A stretch of DNA of 41,020 nucleotides, from assembly GCA_902776545.1 (NCBI GenBank), contig CACYQO010000029.1:1-41020 (forward strand). The letters are read 5' to 3'. This document shows, piece by piece, positions 21,994 through 34,513 of this stretch. Below the pieces are notes generated by a model, which saw only the letters and a program-made list of their open reading frames with translations, ran no database searches and had not been told where the DNA came from. Source of the DNA: an uncultured Prevotellaceae bacterium. Its GTDB lineage: Bacteria; Bacteroidota; Bacteroidia; Bacteroidales; Bacteroidaceae. Each line of letters begins with the position of its first letter. The first letter of the stretch is position 1. A program made the translations under genes and the position numbers.

Positions 21994-24282
21994 ATGAAAC
22001 TAAAAAGACTCATCATGGGAGTGCTGGTGCTCCTGGCAGGGCAGAACGTCCTGGCGCAAAACCAGAAGAGCGCTCAGGCGCAAGACCAGAAAATGAATGC
22101 GTTTATCGACCAGCTGATGGCCAAGATGACCGTCGAGGAGAAACTCGGACAAATGAATCTCTTGCCTGGCACCTCGGCCACAACGGGGGAACTGAAGGAC
22201 AGTCCGCTGCTGACATTGATAGAGCAGGGGAAGTTGGGAACGGTGCTGAACCAGACAGGCGTGGAAAGTATCCGACAGCTGCAGGACGCTGCAAAGAGGA
22301 GCCGTCTGGGCATTCCCGTACTTGTTGGCATGGACGTGATTCACGGCTATGAGACCATCTTTCCCATACCCTTGGGGATGTCGTGCAGCTGGGATCTGGA
22401 GGCCATTGAGCAGGCTGCGAGGATAGCCGCCAAGGAGGCTACGGCTGACGGTATCTGCTGGACCTACAGTCCGATGGTGGATATTGCGCTCGATGCCCGT
22501 TGGGGACGTATCGCCGAGGGCAACGGAGAGGATCCGTTTTTGGGCAGTCGCATCGCTGAAGCATTGGTGAAAGGCTATCAGGGCAACTACGGTCTTGAGA
22601 ACATGATGGCCTGCGTGAAGCACTATGCCCTCTACGGCGGAGCTGAGGCTGGACGTGACTATAACACGGTGGATATGAGCCACGTCAGGATGTACAACCA
22701 GTTCTTCCCGCCCTACGAGGCAGCCGCTAAAGCAGGAGCTGGTTCGGTGATGACCTCGTTCAACATTGTGGACTACATTCCCGCTACGGCCAACAAATGG
22801 CTCATCGACGACGTGTTGCGCAAACAATGGGGATGGAACGGTTTTGTGGTAACAGACTATGGTTCCATCGCCGAGATTACCAAGCACGGGTTGGGTGACT
22901 TGCAACAGGCATCAGTGTTGGCCCTGAAAGCCGGCACAGACATGGATATGTGCGCCGAAGGCTTTATCAAGACACTCGAACAGTCGCTGAAAGAGGGCAA
23001 GGTGACGATGGCCGAGATCGATCAGGCCTGCCGTCGTGTGCTGGAGGCGAAATATATCTTAGGTTTGTTTGACAATCCCTACCGTTTCCTCGACCCCAAG
23101 CGCCACGAGAAAGACATTTACACCTTAGAGCACAGACAGGCTGCCCGCCAGTTGGCTGCGGAATCGTTCGTACTGTTGAAAAATGAAAGAATTAAAAAAT
23201 TAAATAATGAAAGGGTGCTGCCGCTGAAGAAACAGGGGAAGATTGCGCTTATCGGACCGATGGCCGACAACCGCATCAATATGGCTGGCACTTGGGCACC
23301 GACAGCCGCCAACGAGCGCTATGCCACGCTGAAAGAGGCGATGGAGAAGGCGTTAGCAGGCAAGGCGACGGTCAGCTATGCCCAGGGCTGTAACTTCACT
23401 AATGACTCAACCATACAGAAGGACGGCGGCTTCTACCGTCAGACACCTTTCAAGGATGCCGAACTGTTGAAACGCGAGGCATTGGATATCGCCCGTGATG
23501 CGGACGTCATCGTCTGTGCGATGGGAGAGTCGGCCGAGATGAGCGGCGAATGCAGCAGCCGAGCTACGTTGGAGATGTTCGACACACAACGGGAACTGTT
23601 AGAGGCTTTGCTCGCATTGGGCAAGCCGTTGGTAGTGCTGAACTTTGCTGGCCGTCCGACGGTGCTCACTTGGGAGAACGATAACGTGCCAGCCATCCTG
23701 CAGGTATGGTTTGGCGGTAGTGAGGCAGGCGATGCCATTTGTGATGTGCTCTTCGGCGACAAGGTGCCCTGCGGCAAGCTCACCACCTCGATGCCTCAGG
23801 CTACAGGACAGGAACCGCTCTACTATAACTATCTGCCGACGGGAAGACCTGTGGGCGAAGACCTGAGCACGTTCTCGAAATTCGGCAGCAACTATTTTGA
23901 CGTGCGCAACGATCCGCTCTTCCCCTTCGGATTCGGTCTGAGCTATACCACTTTCGACTATAGCGACATCCGGCTTAACGGACGTAAGGCTTCCGTGACT
24001 GTCACCAATACAGGCGACTATGACGGCGTTGAGATTGTACAGTTGTATATCCACGACGTTGTGGCCAGCATCACCCGCCCTGTGAAGGAACTGAAAGGCT
24101 TCCAGCGCATCCATCTGAAGAAGGGTGAGAGCAGGGAAGTGACGTTTGAGATTGCTGACGACCTGCTGAAGTTCTATAACAGCAGCCTCGACTACGTGTT
24201 GGAACCTGGCGACTTTGAAATCATGATCGGTCCTGACAGCAGTTTGAAGCACTTGAAGAAGGCTGTCCTGACCGTCGAATAA
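21994..24282 (+). CDS. bglX: Periplasmic beta-glucosidase, GH3
   Basis: A 762-aa exported enzyme that removes beta-linked glucose from oligosaccharide ends. The signal peptide is MKLKRLIMGVLVLLAG … LAQ, cut near residue 22. The GH3 N-terminal domain is about 30-370, with the nucleophile D288 in GFVVTDYGSI. The GH3 C-terminal domain is about 390-630, with the acid/base loop GESAEMSGE. A fibronectin III-like domain covers about 660-755. Length is normal for BglX. I chose ATG 21994 because it starts the signal peptide; a TTG 8 codons earlier lies in the promoter. The linker KNERIKKLNNERV (about 390-402) is encoded by an A/T-rich tandem repeat, unlike its surroundings. No SusCD-type neighbours are present. 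Confidence 0.9.
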   Translation: MKLKRLIMGVLVLLAGQNVLAQNQKSAQAQDQKMNAFIDQLMAKMTVEEKLGQMNLLPGTSATTGELKDSPLLTLIEQGKLGTVLNQTGVESIRQLQDAAKRSRLGIPVLVGMDVIHGYETIFPIPLGMSCSWDLEAIEQAARIAAKEATADGICWTYSPMVDIALDARWGRIAEGNGEDPFLGSRIAEALVKGYQGNYGLENMMACVKHYALYGGAEAGRDYNTVDMSHVRMYNQFFPPYEAAAKAGAGSVMTSFNIVDYIPATANKWLIDDVLRKQWGWNGFVVTDYGSIAEITKHGLGDLQQASVLALKAGTDMDMCAEGFIKTLEQSLKEGKVTMAEIDQACRRVLEAKYILGLFDNPYRFLDPKRHEKDIYTLEHRQAARQLAAESFVLLKNERIKKLNNERVLPLKKQGKIALIGPMADNRINMAGTWAPTAANERYATLKEAMEKALAGKATVSYAQGCNFTNDSTIQKDGGFYRQTPFKDAELLKREALDIARDADVIVCAMGESAEMSGECSSRATLEMFDTQRELLEALLALGKPLVVLNFAGRPTVLTWENDNVPAILQVWFGGSEAGDAICDVLFGDKVPCGKLTTSMPQATGQEPLYYNYLPTGRPVGEDLSTFSKFGSNYFDVRNDPLFPFGFGLSYTTFDYSDIRLNGRKASVTVTNTGDYDGVEIVQLYIHDVVASITRPVKELKGFQRIHLKKGESREVTFEIADDLLKFYNSSLDYVLEPGDFEIMIGPDSSLKHLKKAVLTVE

Positions 24283-24319
24283 GACAGAGTAGAGTCGTTA
24301 AATTGTCTTAATAAATTGA

Positions 24320-24358
24320 GCATTGTTCGTCGTGTTTGACGAATAATGCTTAACTTTG
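24320..24358 (+). promoter_or_regulatory. Inverted repeat and promoter box before the fimbrial-type lipoprotein
   Basis: GCATTGTTCGTC and GACGAATAATGC (24320-24331, 24338-24349) form a 12-bp inverted repeat with one mismatch. It touches TAACTTTG at 24351-24358 and covers the place where a -33 box would be, so it is a candidate operator. It could instead be the bglX terminator, but no T-run follows. Confidence 0.5.
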
Positions 24359-24394
24359 CGTCAGAATTTTTGTTCACTTTAGAAATAGTATTTT

Positions 24395-25276
24395 ATGAAA
24401 AAGCAGTTCTTCAGCCTATTTAAGGCATGTGTGTGTGGAGTGATGGTGCTCGCAGGGGCAGCGTCGTGTGAGAAAATGAATGTCGAGGATGCCGACAAGG
24501 AATCCAAGGCAAATGTCGTGTTGCGCATCGGCAGTGTCGAGCAGGTGCCGTTTGAGATGGCACGGACGAGAGGACGTGATGTCAATGGCGTCTGTTCGCG
24601 ATTGAATTTCCTGGTGTATCAGGATGGAGAAAGAATCAGGCAAATCAATCAGACATCGGAAGATGAGGGTTTCGGCGAGGCGCAGATCCAATTACCGGAG
24701 GGAAGGTTTTTCTTGGTGGTTTTGGCGCATAGCAGTAATGGCAATCCGACATCGACGAATGCGAACAAGATCGGCTTTACGAATACGACGGGGTTCACGG
24801 ATACATTCTTCTACGGCGACAGTCTGATTGTGGAAAATGAGGATGTGGCGCGGACGTTGGAACTGAAACGTATCACGGCGATGGTGCGGTTTATTCCATA
24901 CGATGAGATCCCGTCGCAGGCAGGACGCATTCGGTTCTATTACACAGGCGGCTCAGGCACACTCGATGCTGGCAACGACGGCTGGGGCGTGGTGAACTCG
25001 AAGCAGTCGCAATGGTATGATCTTACCCACAACGAGGAGAAATTCGAAATCTACACTATTCCTCATGGCAACGATGACAAGCTGACGGTGACGGCACAGA
25101 CCTACAAAGGCCAGACAGAAGCTATAGCGACGGAACGGAATATTGAAGCCATCCCAGTCTTGCGCAACCATATCACCATCTGTCGCGGTTATCTCTTCTC
25201 GCCAGTCTATCAGATGGACTACGAAATCACCGTCGATGACCGATGGTCTGTAGATTCCCTCTACTTCGATTTTTGA
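24395..25276 (+). CDS. FimB/Mfa2-like fimbrial lipoprotein
   Basis: A 293-aa lipoprotein. The signal MKKQFFSLFKACVCGVMVLA leads to the lipobox AASC, giving a lipidated Cys25. The mature part is beta-rich (NVVLRIGSVEQ, LNFLVYQDGERIRQI, LELKRITAMVRF), the pattern of FimB/Mfa2 anchor proteins of Porphyromonas-type fimbriae, with the typical strand 'L…R…A.v'. It probably sits on the outer membrane. No other fimbrial genes are adjacent, so it may be a stand-alone surface protein. Confidence 0.65.
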   Translation: MKKQFFSLFKACVCGVMVLAGAASCEKMNVEDADKESKANVVLRIGSVEQVPFEMARTRGRDVNGVCSRLNFLVYQDGERIRQINQTSEDEGFGEAQIQLPEGRFFLVVLAHSSNGNPTSTNANKIGFTNTTGFTDTFFYGDSLIVENEDVARTLELKRITAMVRFIPYDEIPSQAGRIRFYYTGGSGTLDAGNDGWGVVNSKQSQWYDLTHNEEKFEIYTIPHGNDDKLTVTAQTYKGQTEAIATERNIEAIPVLRNHITICRGYLFSPVYQMDYEITVDDRWSVDSLYFDF

Positions 25277-25312
25277 GTATGCCTGAATCATATAATTATG
25301 GCGCGAATGACA

Positions 25313-25378
25313 CGAATGTCGCGAAAAAAGTGTCTCCTTTAGGAAAATATTCGTGATATTCGTGTAATTCGTGCCTAA
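25313..25378. repeat. CGAAT/ATTCG short repeats before cysE
   Basis: GACACGAATGTCGCGAA at the left and ATTCGTGATATTCGTGTAAT at the right form imperfect inverted and tandem copies of ATTCGTG. They cover the -33 region of the next gene. Confidence 0.5.
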
Positions 25379-25385
25379 AAATACG

Positions 25386-25393
25386 TACCTTTG
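25386..25393 (+). promoter_or_regulatory. Promoter -7 box of cysE
   Basis: TACCTTTG ends 8 bases before the ATG at 25402, which predicts an almost leaderless message. Confidence 0.6.
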
Positions 25394-25401
25394 CAGCCGA
25401 T

Positions 25402-26322
25402 ATGGATAAGAAAGGTACTAACGACGTGCTGCGCAGGAATGTGGCGCTGCTGTCGAAAATCGGTGAGAAAGAGGCGGGTATGATGCCCGCCATAGAGGCG
25501 CCGCTGCCGTCGGTGGAGCAGGTGAAGCAGATCGTGAAGCTGGTGAAGAGCATTATCTTCCCCGACTACTTCAACAAGCGACAGCCCGACGAGGCCATCC
25601 GCTCGTATTATATCGGTGTGCATATGGAGGAGCTGGTGGGACTGCTCACGAAGCAGATTGCCCACGGACTGCAATTCTGTGAGGACTGCGAGCAGATACG
25701 CACGAAGGCTCAGGTGTATGATGAAGCCGAACGGTTGGCTGGTGAGTTTATCGACACGCTGCCTGAGATCAAACGGCTGTTGTATACCGACGTGGAGGCG
25801 ATGTTCGACGCCGATCCTGCTGCTACGAACTACGGTGAGGTGATCTTCTGCTATCCTGTGATGAACACGATGACACATTACCGTGTGGCGCATCGTCTGC
25901 ATGAATTGAAGGTGCCTGTGATACCGCGTATCATCACGGAACTAGCTCACTCGAAGACGGGTATCGACATCCACCCAGGTGCACAGATCGGCGAGTACTT
26001 CTCCATTGACCACGGTACGGGTGTGGTGATTGGCGAGACGACTATCATCGGCAACCACGTGACGCTTTATCAGGGTGTGACGCTGGGTGCGAAGAGCTTC
26101 AAGTATGACGAGCAGGGGAATATGCTGAACATCCCGCGTCATCCGATCATCGAGGATAACGTGACCGTCTATTCCAATGCCTCGATTTTAGGTCGTATCA
26201 CCATCGGACATCATTCTGTGATTGGTGGTAACATCTGGCTGACACATTCTGTTCCGCCATATTCGCGCATCCAACAGTCGAAAGCTATCGATGCCGGATT
26301 CCAGGACGGCGCAGGGATTTAG
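25402..26322 (+). CDS. cysE: Serine O-acetyltransferase
   Basis: A 306-aa cytoplasmic enzyme that acetylates serine with acetyl-CoA, the first step of cysteine synthesis. The N-terminal helical domain is about 1-170. The left-handed beta-helix of hexapeptide repeats follows (GAQIGEYFSI, GVVIGETTII, NVTVYSNASI). Active-site residues are visible: D189 and H191 (GIDIHPGA) and H204 (IDHGTGVVIGE). The long N-terminal part matches the Bacteroidetes form. The C-terminal tail (IDAGFQDGAGI) is short and lacks the usual Ile-terminated inhibitory peptide, although the last residue is Ile. Confidence 0.9.
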   Translation: MDKKGTNDVLRRNVALLSKIGEKEAGMMPAIEAPLPSVEQVKQIVKLVKSIIFPDYFNKRQPDEAIRSYYIGVHMEELVGLLTKQIAHGLQFCEDCEQIRTKAQVYDEAERLAGEFIDTLPEIKRLLYTDVEAMFDADPAATNYGEVIFCYPVMNTMTHYRVAHRLHELKVPVIPRIITELAHSKTGIDIHPGAQIGEYFSIDHGTGVVIGETTIIGNHVTLYQGVTLGAKSFKYDEQGNMLNIPRHPIIEDNVTVYSNASILGRITIGHHSVIGGNIWLTHSVPPYSRIQQSKAIDAGFQDGAGI

Positions 26323-26327
26323 TTTGT

Positions 26328-26443
26328 AGTTTATGTTTATAGTTTATGTTTATGGTTTATAGTTTATAGATGATTACCTTGCAAGCCCGATATCTGCCTA
26401 TAGAAGTATTCATCTATAAACTATAAACTTTAAACTATAAACA
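26328..26443. repeat. GTTTATA tandem repeats in inverted arrangement
   Basis: About six copies of a 7-base GTTTATA/GTTTATG unit (26328-26370), then 40 unique bases, then the complementary TATAAAC unit (26411-26443). The two arms could form a long hairpin. The spacer lies between convergent genes. Confidence 0.65.
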
Positions 26444-26464
26444 AAAACTTCCCCGTAGGGAAGT
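26442..26464 (-). terminator. Terminator of the 186-aa lipoprotein gene
   Basis: On the minus strand ACTTCCC, loop TACG, GGGAAGT, then TTTTTG. It begins 5 bases after the stop. Confidence 0.8.
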
Positions 26465-26469
26465 CTTGC

Positions 26470-27030
26470 TTATTTTCCTCTGATGTAGCGGATGGGCTTT
26501 TCGACTGCTGTGGAATCGGAAGCACCTTCACCGCGAGTGCGAGAATAGTAGTAGTCGAACCAGGAGTCGTAACCCCAATAGTTGTATCTGCCCCAGTTTG
26601 GCGACGAGGTGTGAACGAGATCGAACTCGACATAATTCCCATTGTCATAGAGTGTGCCTACGAAACGATCGTCGTTCAAACGATAGTCGGAGATTCTGAA
26701 TGATGTGCCATCTTCGCGGAAGTGGATATAGATGACGCGATTATCTACAGACCAACTGATATGGTTGGCGACGTAGTCCCAAGGGGCGTTGCTATAGTAG
26801 TCAACCCAATATCCGATGCCACTCGAGAAGGAGTAGGGGTCTCCTTCGAAAGTGATCTCTGTATAGGTGGCGTCGTAGGAATGGCCATTATAAGAGGTAG
26901 AGATATACATGTTCCCTTTCCAGGTACCTTCAAGAGTGTAGGCGATCTGAGCGTCTTCGCAGGAAGAGAACGAGACGGCTGCTGTGGCAATGATAGCCAT
27001 CATGAGGGTGTTGTAAAAATACTTCTTCAT
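26470..27030 (-). CDS. Small beta-rich lipoprotein
   Basis: A 186-aa lipoprotein. The signal MKKYFYNTLMMAIIATAAVS ends in the lipobox FSSC (Cys24). The mature part starts LEGTWKGNMY, which is the first strand of lipocalin-like folds, and continues as a set of beta strands rich in aromatic residues (WVDYYSNAPWDYV; YNYWGYDSWFDYYYSR). The C-terminus is a short basic tail. The ligand is unknown. It is a single-gene unit with its own promoter and terminator. Confidence 0.75.
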   Translation of the reverse strand: MKKYFYNTLMMAIIATAAVSFSSCEDAQIAYTLEGTWKGNMYISTSYNGHSYDATYTEITFEGDPYSFSSGIGYWVDYYSNAPWDYVANHISWSVDNRVIYIHFREDGTSFRISDYRLNDDRFVGTLYDNGNYVEFDLVHTSSPNWGRYNYWGYDSWFDYYYSRTRGEGASDSTAVEKPIRYIRGK

Positions 27031-27059
27031 AATCGTTACGTTTTAAATGTTTGATGGTG

Positions 27060-27090
27060 CAAAGTTAAGCATCATTTGAGTCTTGCGCAA
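27060..27090 (-). promoter_or_regulatory. Promoter of the 186-aa lipoprotein gene
   Basis: Minus strand TTG (27088-27090), 20 bases, TAACTTTG (27060-27067). Confidence 0.7.
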
Positions 27091-27128
27091 GTGAATTATC
27101 CTAATCGTGTGTAGGGATTTCCCTATTC

Positions 27129-28397
27129 CTATTTCTGCTTCTTGCCGAACTCAGGGTCAATCTTGAGGGTGGCGGTGACGATGTAGGTAAGTGAGCAGGC
27201 CGCTATGACGATGAGAAAGAACATGGGGTAGCCGACGGCTTCCTGCAGGGCTCCCGCAAAGAGACCTGGAATCATCATCGACAGGGCCATGAAGGCGGTG
27301 CAGAGGGCATAGTGGGCCGTCTTGTGTTCACCCTGACTATAATATATAAGGTATAGCATGTAGGCAGAGAAGCCGAAGCCGTAGCCGAACTGCTCGATGA
27401 AGACGCAGACGTTGACGATAAAAAGACTCTCAGGCAGGGCATAGGAGAGGTAGACGTAGACGAGGTCGGGCAGGGTGATAGCCATCACCATCGGCCAGAG
27501 CCAGTGCTTCAGTCCGTCGCGGCTGGCGACGATACCGCCGAGGATACCGCCTAAGGTCAGTCCGATGACACCGACGGTGCCCTGTACCAGTCCGTATTCA
27601 GCAGGTGAGAGGCCGAGTCCGCCTTTCGCAGTCGCATCGATGAGGAAGAGGGCGCTGACTTTGGCGAGCAGCCCCTCTGGCATGCGGTAGAAAAGCATGA
27701 AGCAGATGCCTGCCCACACTTGAGGTTTCTGGAAGAAGGTCTTCAGCGTGTGCCAGAACTCCTGCATGATCTGTCGGCCGTGCATCTTCTCGATGCCTTT
27801 GTCTTCTGTTGGGCGTGGCAGAATATAGTGGTGCCACAGCCAGAAGGCGATGAAGAGGCCCGCCATGCCGTAGAACATCAGGCTCCATGAGTATTTTATG
27901 TTGCGGGTGACAACCTCGAGGTTGCCTGCCAGCATCACTAACAAGCCTTGGCCGACGATTGTGGCGATGCGATAGAACGTGGAGCGGATGCCTACGAAAT
28001 ACGCTTGGGCGTGCTGTTCAAGACCGAGCATATAAAAACCGTCAGCAGCAATGTCGTGAGTGGCGCTGGCAAAGGCCATCAGCCAGAAGAACGCCAACGA
28101 TCCTTGCAACCAGTAGGGCGCAGGGATGGTGAAGGCGACACCGCCGAGGGCAGCACCGATGAGCAGCTGCATGACGACAATCCACCAGCGTTTTGTCTTG
28201 ATGATGTCGATGAACGGACTCCACAGGGGTTTGATGACCCACGGCAGATAGAGCCATGATGTATAGAGGGTGATGTCGGTGTTCGACAACCCGAGACGTT
28301 TATACATGATAAGCGAGATGGTCATCACGGCCACGTAGGGCAGGCCTTCTGCGAAGTAAAGGGTGGGCACCCAGGCCCAGGGATTTCTTTTACTCAT
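27129..28397 (-). CDS. AmpG-like MFS transporter
   Basis: A 422-aa inner-membrane protein with about 12 membrane segments. The start NPWAWVPTLYFAEGLPYVAV, the loop WVIKPLWSPFID, and ATHDIAADGFYM are typical of the AmpG branch of the major facilitator family, which imports muropeptides for cell-wall recycling. The segment between helices 6 and 7 (about 205-235) is the expected cytoplasmic loop. The next gene upstream (28434-32135) carries a SpoIID/LytB amidase-type domain and is only 36 bases away, so a joint role in cell-wall turnover is plausible. Confidence 0.8.
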   Translation of the reverse strand: MSKRNPWAWVPTLYFAEGLPYVAVMTISLIMYKRLGLSNTDITLYTSWLYLPWVIKPLWSPFIDIIKTKRWWIVVMQLLIGAALGGVAFTIPAPYWLQGSLAFFWLMAFASATHDIAADGFYMLGLEQHAQAYFVGIRSTFYRIATIVGQGLLVMLAGNLEVVTRNIKYSWSLMFYGMAGLFIAFWLWHHYILPRPTEDKGIEKMHGRQIMQEFWHTLKTFFQKPQVWAGICFMLFYRMPEGLLAKVSALFLIDATAKGGLGLSPAEYGLVQGTVGVIGLTLGGILGGIVASRDGLKHWLWPMVMAITLPDLVYVYLSYALPESLFIVNVCVFIEQFGYGFGFSAYMLYLIYYSQGEHKTAHYALCTAFMALSMMIPGLFAGALQEAVGYPMFFLIVIAACSLTYIVTATLKIDPEFGKKQK

Positions 28398-28432
28398 AAT
28401 TAGGAATTAGTAATTAGGAATTAGTAATTATG
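28398..28432. repeat. 7-bp tandem repeat between two leftward genes
   Basis: TAATTAG and GAATTAG alternate, five units in all, filling nearly the whole 36-base spacer. Confidence 0.65.
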
Positions 28433-28433
28433 A

Positions 28434-32135
<3,702 letters not shown>

Positions 32136-32162
32136 GAGGGTCTTTTTGTGAATTATTGATGC

Positions 32163-32200
32163 GCAAATTTCGTAATATTTTTCGAGAATACCAAATTTGC
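32163..32200. promoter_or_regulatory. Symmetric divergent promoter region
   Basis: GCAAATTTCGTA (32163-32174) and TACCAAATTTGC (32189-32200) are inverted copies with one mismatch. Each holds an ATTTG box pointing outward, one toward the fusion gene and one toward rlmN. The boxes are TA-n4-ATTTG rather than standard TAnnTTTG. A shared regulator site is possible. Confidence 0.45.
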
Positions 32201-32208
32201 ACACGAAA

Positions 32209-33303
32209 ATGGAGATAAAAGAGGAAAAGAAGGTGCTTCTTGGGCTCTCGTCCGACGAATTGAAGGCGATTGTCCGCGACTTGGGGATGCCCGCCTTTAC
32301 GGCCGGGCAGATTCTCAAGTGGCTTTATCAGCAGCATGTGACGACCATCGACGAGATGACCAATCTCTCGAAGTCGAACCGCGAGCGGCTGAAGGAGCTG
32401 TATGACGTGGGTGCAATGGCGCCCATCGACTGCCAGCGCTCTAAAGATGGCACCGTCAAGTATCTCTTTCCCGTGAGGCGTTCAGATTATTCAGATTGCT
32501 CAGAGTATACTGATTACTCTGATTACTCTGAGAAATTCGTAGAGACCGTCTTCATCCCCGATGGCGAAAGGGCCACACTCTGTGTCTCCTGCCAGGTGGG
32601 CTGCAAGATGAACTGCCTCTTCTGTCAGACGGGCAAGCAAGGCTTTGAGGGCAACCTCACTGCTGCCGACATTCTCAATCAGATCTACGCCCTGCCTGAG
32701 CGCGAGCGCCTGACGAACATTGTCTTTATGGGTCAGGGTGAGCCGATGGACAATCTCGACGCGGTATTAAGGGCTACGGAGATCCTGACAGCCGACTACG
32801 GCTATGCCTGGAGTCCACGTCGCATAACGGTGAGCAGCGTGGGCGTCAAGACAAAACTCAAGCGCTTCCTTGACGAGAGTGAGTGCCACGTAGCCATCTC
32901 GATGCACTCTCCTCTGCCAGAACAGCGCCGCAAGCTCATGCCAGCCGAGGGTCAGATGTCCATCACAGAGGTCGTTGCCCTTTTGCGACAGTATGATTTC
33001 AGCCACCAGCGCCGATGCTCGTTCGAGTACATCTGCTTTGGCGGACTCAACGACACGCCTGTCTATGGCTGTGAGATTGTCAGACTGCTGCAGGGATTGG
33101 ACTGCCGAGTGAACCTTATCCGTTTCCACGAGATACCTGGCGTCGATCTGCCCGGCTCCGACGAGAAGCGCATGGAGACCCTGCGTGACTATCTGACGGC
33201 TCACGGCGTGTTTACCACCATCCGTGCCAGTCGTGGTCAGGATATCTTCGCTGCCTGCGGCCTCCTCTCCACAGCCAAAAAAGGTGAAAGAGTGAAAGAG
33301 TGA
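32209..33303 (+). CDS. rlmN: Dual-specificity RNA methyltransferase RlmN
   Basis: A 364-aa radical SAM enzyme that methylates C2 of A2503 in 23S rRNA and A37 in some tRNAs. The iron-sulfur cluster cysteines are C132, C136 and C139 (GCKMNCLFC). The two catalytic cysteines are C125 (TLCVSC) and C350 (FAACGLL). [10 protein letters not shown] and [14 protein letters not shown] are family motifs. An insertion of about 18 residues ([17 protein letters not shown], residues 92-108) sits between KYLFPV and [10 protein letters not shown] and is encoded by 9-base tandem repeats. A TTG four codons earlier is possible, but ATG is preferred. The C-terminal KGERVKE and the stop come from the start of an 8-base tandem repeat. 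Confidence 0.95.
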   Translation: MEIKEEKKVLLGLSSDELKAIVRDLGMPAFTAGQILKWLYQQHVTTIDEMTNLSKSNRERLKELYDVGAMAPIDCQRSKDGTVKYLFPVRRSDYSDCSEYTDYSDYSEKFVETVFIPDGERATLCVSCQVGCKMNCLFCQTGKQGFEGNLTAADILNQIYALPERERLTNIVFMGQGEPMDNLDAVLRATEILTADYGYAWSPRRITVSSVGVKTKLKRFLDESECHVAISMHSPLPEQRRKLMPAEGQMSITEVVALLRQYDFSHQRRCSFEYICFGGLNDTPVYGCEIVRLLQGLDCRVNLIRFHEIPGVDLPGSDEKRMETLRDYLTAHGVFTTIRASRGQDIFAACGLLSTAKKGERVKE

Positions 33304-33359
33304 AAAGGTGAAAGTAATCATAAAGTTCAAAGTTCAAAGCTCAAAGTTCAAAGTTTACA
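33276..33359. repeat. Two tandem repeats between rlmN and pdxA
   Basis: GTGAAAGA units with period 8 (33283-33313) overlap the rlmN stop. They are followed by five AAAGTTC units with period 7 (33322-33358) that run up to the pdxA start. Confidence 0.75.
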
Positions 33360-33360
33360 T

Positions 33361-34425
33361 ATGGATAATAGAAAGATTCGCGTGGCAATCACGCACGGTG
33401 ATACGAACGGTATTGGTTATGAAGTGATACTCAAGGCATTCGAGGATCCGACGATGTTCGACCTTTGCACGCCCATCATCTACGGCTCGCCCAAAGTGGC
33501 CTCTTACCACCGCAAGGCGCTCAGTCTGGAGACACAGTTCTCAATCATTGAAAAGGCTGAGGATGCCCGCGACGGACGTCTGAACCTGCTTACCACTTTC
33601 GACGAGGAGGTGAAAGTGGAGTTTGGTACGCCTACTGAGGAGTCTGACTCCGCAGCCCGCAAAGCCGTGGCCCGGGCTAAGGAGGATCTGCAGAAGGGAC
33701 TCTACGATGTGTTGGTGCAGGCACCGATGAAGTCGAATGCCAACCCCTCGAAGGAAGACCGTTCGCTGACGATGATGGTGAGCGACCTTGTGCGCATCGG
33801 CCTCGTTACCACTCATCTGCCTTTGAAGGACGTGCCCGCCGCTGTTACCACAGAGAAGATCGTCGACAAGGCCACTATCTTCCACAACAGTCTGCGTCGT
33901 GATTTCCGCATCTCCAATCCCCGCATCGCCCTGCTTGCCCTCAATCCGCAACTGGGCACGGAAGAGGAAAAGGTGATCCTGCCAGCCATCGAGCAACTGG
34001 AGACGAAAGGCATTCAGGCCTTCGGTCCCTTCATAGCCGATGACTACTTCGGACAGCAGATGTATTACCAGTTCGACGGTGTGCTCGCCATGTTCGACGA
34101 TCAGGGGCTCGTTCCCTTTAAGACACTCGCCATCGATGGTGGTGTGAAGCTCAAGGCGGGTATCAACGCCATCTGTACCACGCCCGACCACGGTCCTGAA
34201 TTTGAGATTGCCGGCAGGGGACAAGCAGACCCCTCTTCGCTGCGTCATGCCGTTTACACTGCCGTCGATATGTATCGTTTCCGCAAGGACTACGACGCCC
34301 CTCTGGCTCACCCCCTGCCGAAGCTCTATCACGAGAAGCGCGAGGATGGCGACAAGGCTCGTTTTGCCGTGCGCATTCCGCAGAAGAAGGGAGACGATGC
34401 AGTGCCTGCAGAGATGGAAGGCTGA
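33361..34425 (+). CDS. pdxA: PdxA-like 4-phosphohydroxythreonine dehydrogenase
   Basis: A 354-aa protein of the PdxA family, which oxidises 4-phosphohydroxythreonine in vitamin B6 synthesis. Family blocks: VAITHGDTNGIGYE, PIIYGSPKVASYH, VQAPMKS, LVTTHLP (H152), FDGVLAMFDDQGL, TTPDHGPEFEIAG (H277). It departs from the usual pattern. The GHTE segment expected after APMKS is absent, the NPHAG loop is shortened to NPQLGTEEE, and the YHDQG histidine is Asp (D246). By the E. coli numbering I recall, metal ligands H166 and H266 are kept and H211 is lost. It may be a paralogue with changed or lost activity. The C-terminal extension PLPKLYHEKREDGDKARFAV is usual in Prevotella relatives. Confidence 0.8.
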   Translation: MDNRKIRVAITHGDTNGIGYEVILKAFEDPTMFDLCTPIIYGSPKVASYHRKALSLETQFSIIEKAEDARDGRLNLLTTFDEEVKVEFGTPTEESDSAARKAVARAKEDLQKGLYDVLVQAPMKSNANPSKEDRSLTMMVSDLVRIGLVTTHLPLKDVPAAVTTEKIVDKATIFHNSLRRDFRISNPRIALLALNPQLGTEEEKVILPAIEQLETKGIQAFGPFIADDYFGQQMYYQFDGVLAMFDDQGLVPFKTLAIDGGVKLKAGINAICTTPDHGPEFEIAGRGQADPSSLRHAVYTAVDMYRFRKDYDAPLAHPLPKLYHEKREDGDKARFAVRIPQKKGDDAVPAEMEG

Positions 34426-34476
34426 GAAATTTTCGTTAAATTCTGCCAAAATTGCAGTTGTTTCAGAAATAATGTG

Positions 34477-34484
34477 TAATTTTG
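34477..34484 (+). promoter_or_regulatory. Promoter -7 box of the AAA+ activator gene
   Basis: TAATTTTG, 29 bases ahead of the ATG at 34514. It probably serves the block down to secG. Confidence 0.6.
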
Positions 34485-34513
34485 TCAGCTCAAAAACGAA
34501 ATGAACGATAGAA

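Noticed and set aside
22000-22905. 301-codon open frame opposite bglX
   Set aside because: It is a shadow of the GH3 gene with no recognisable domain or promoter.
26328-26443. Insertion-sequence remnant with terminal inverted repeats
   Set aside because: The arms are simple 7-base tandem repeats around 40 unique bases, without coding capacity or target duplication.
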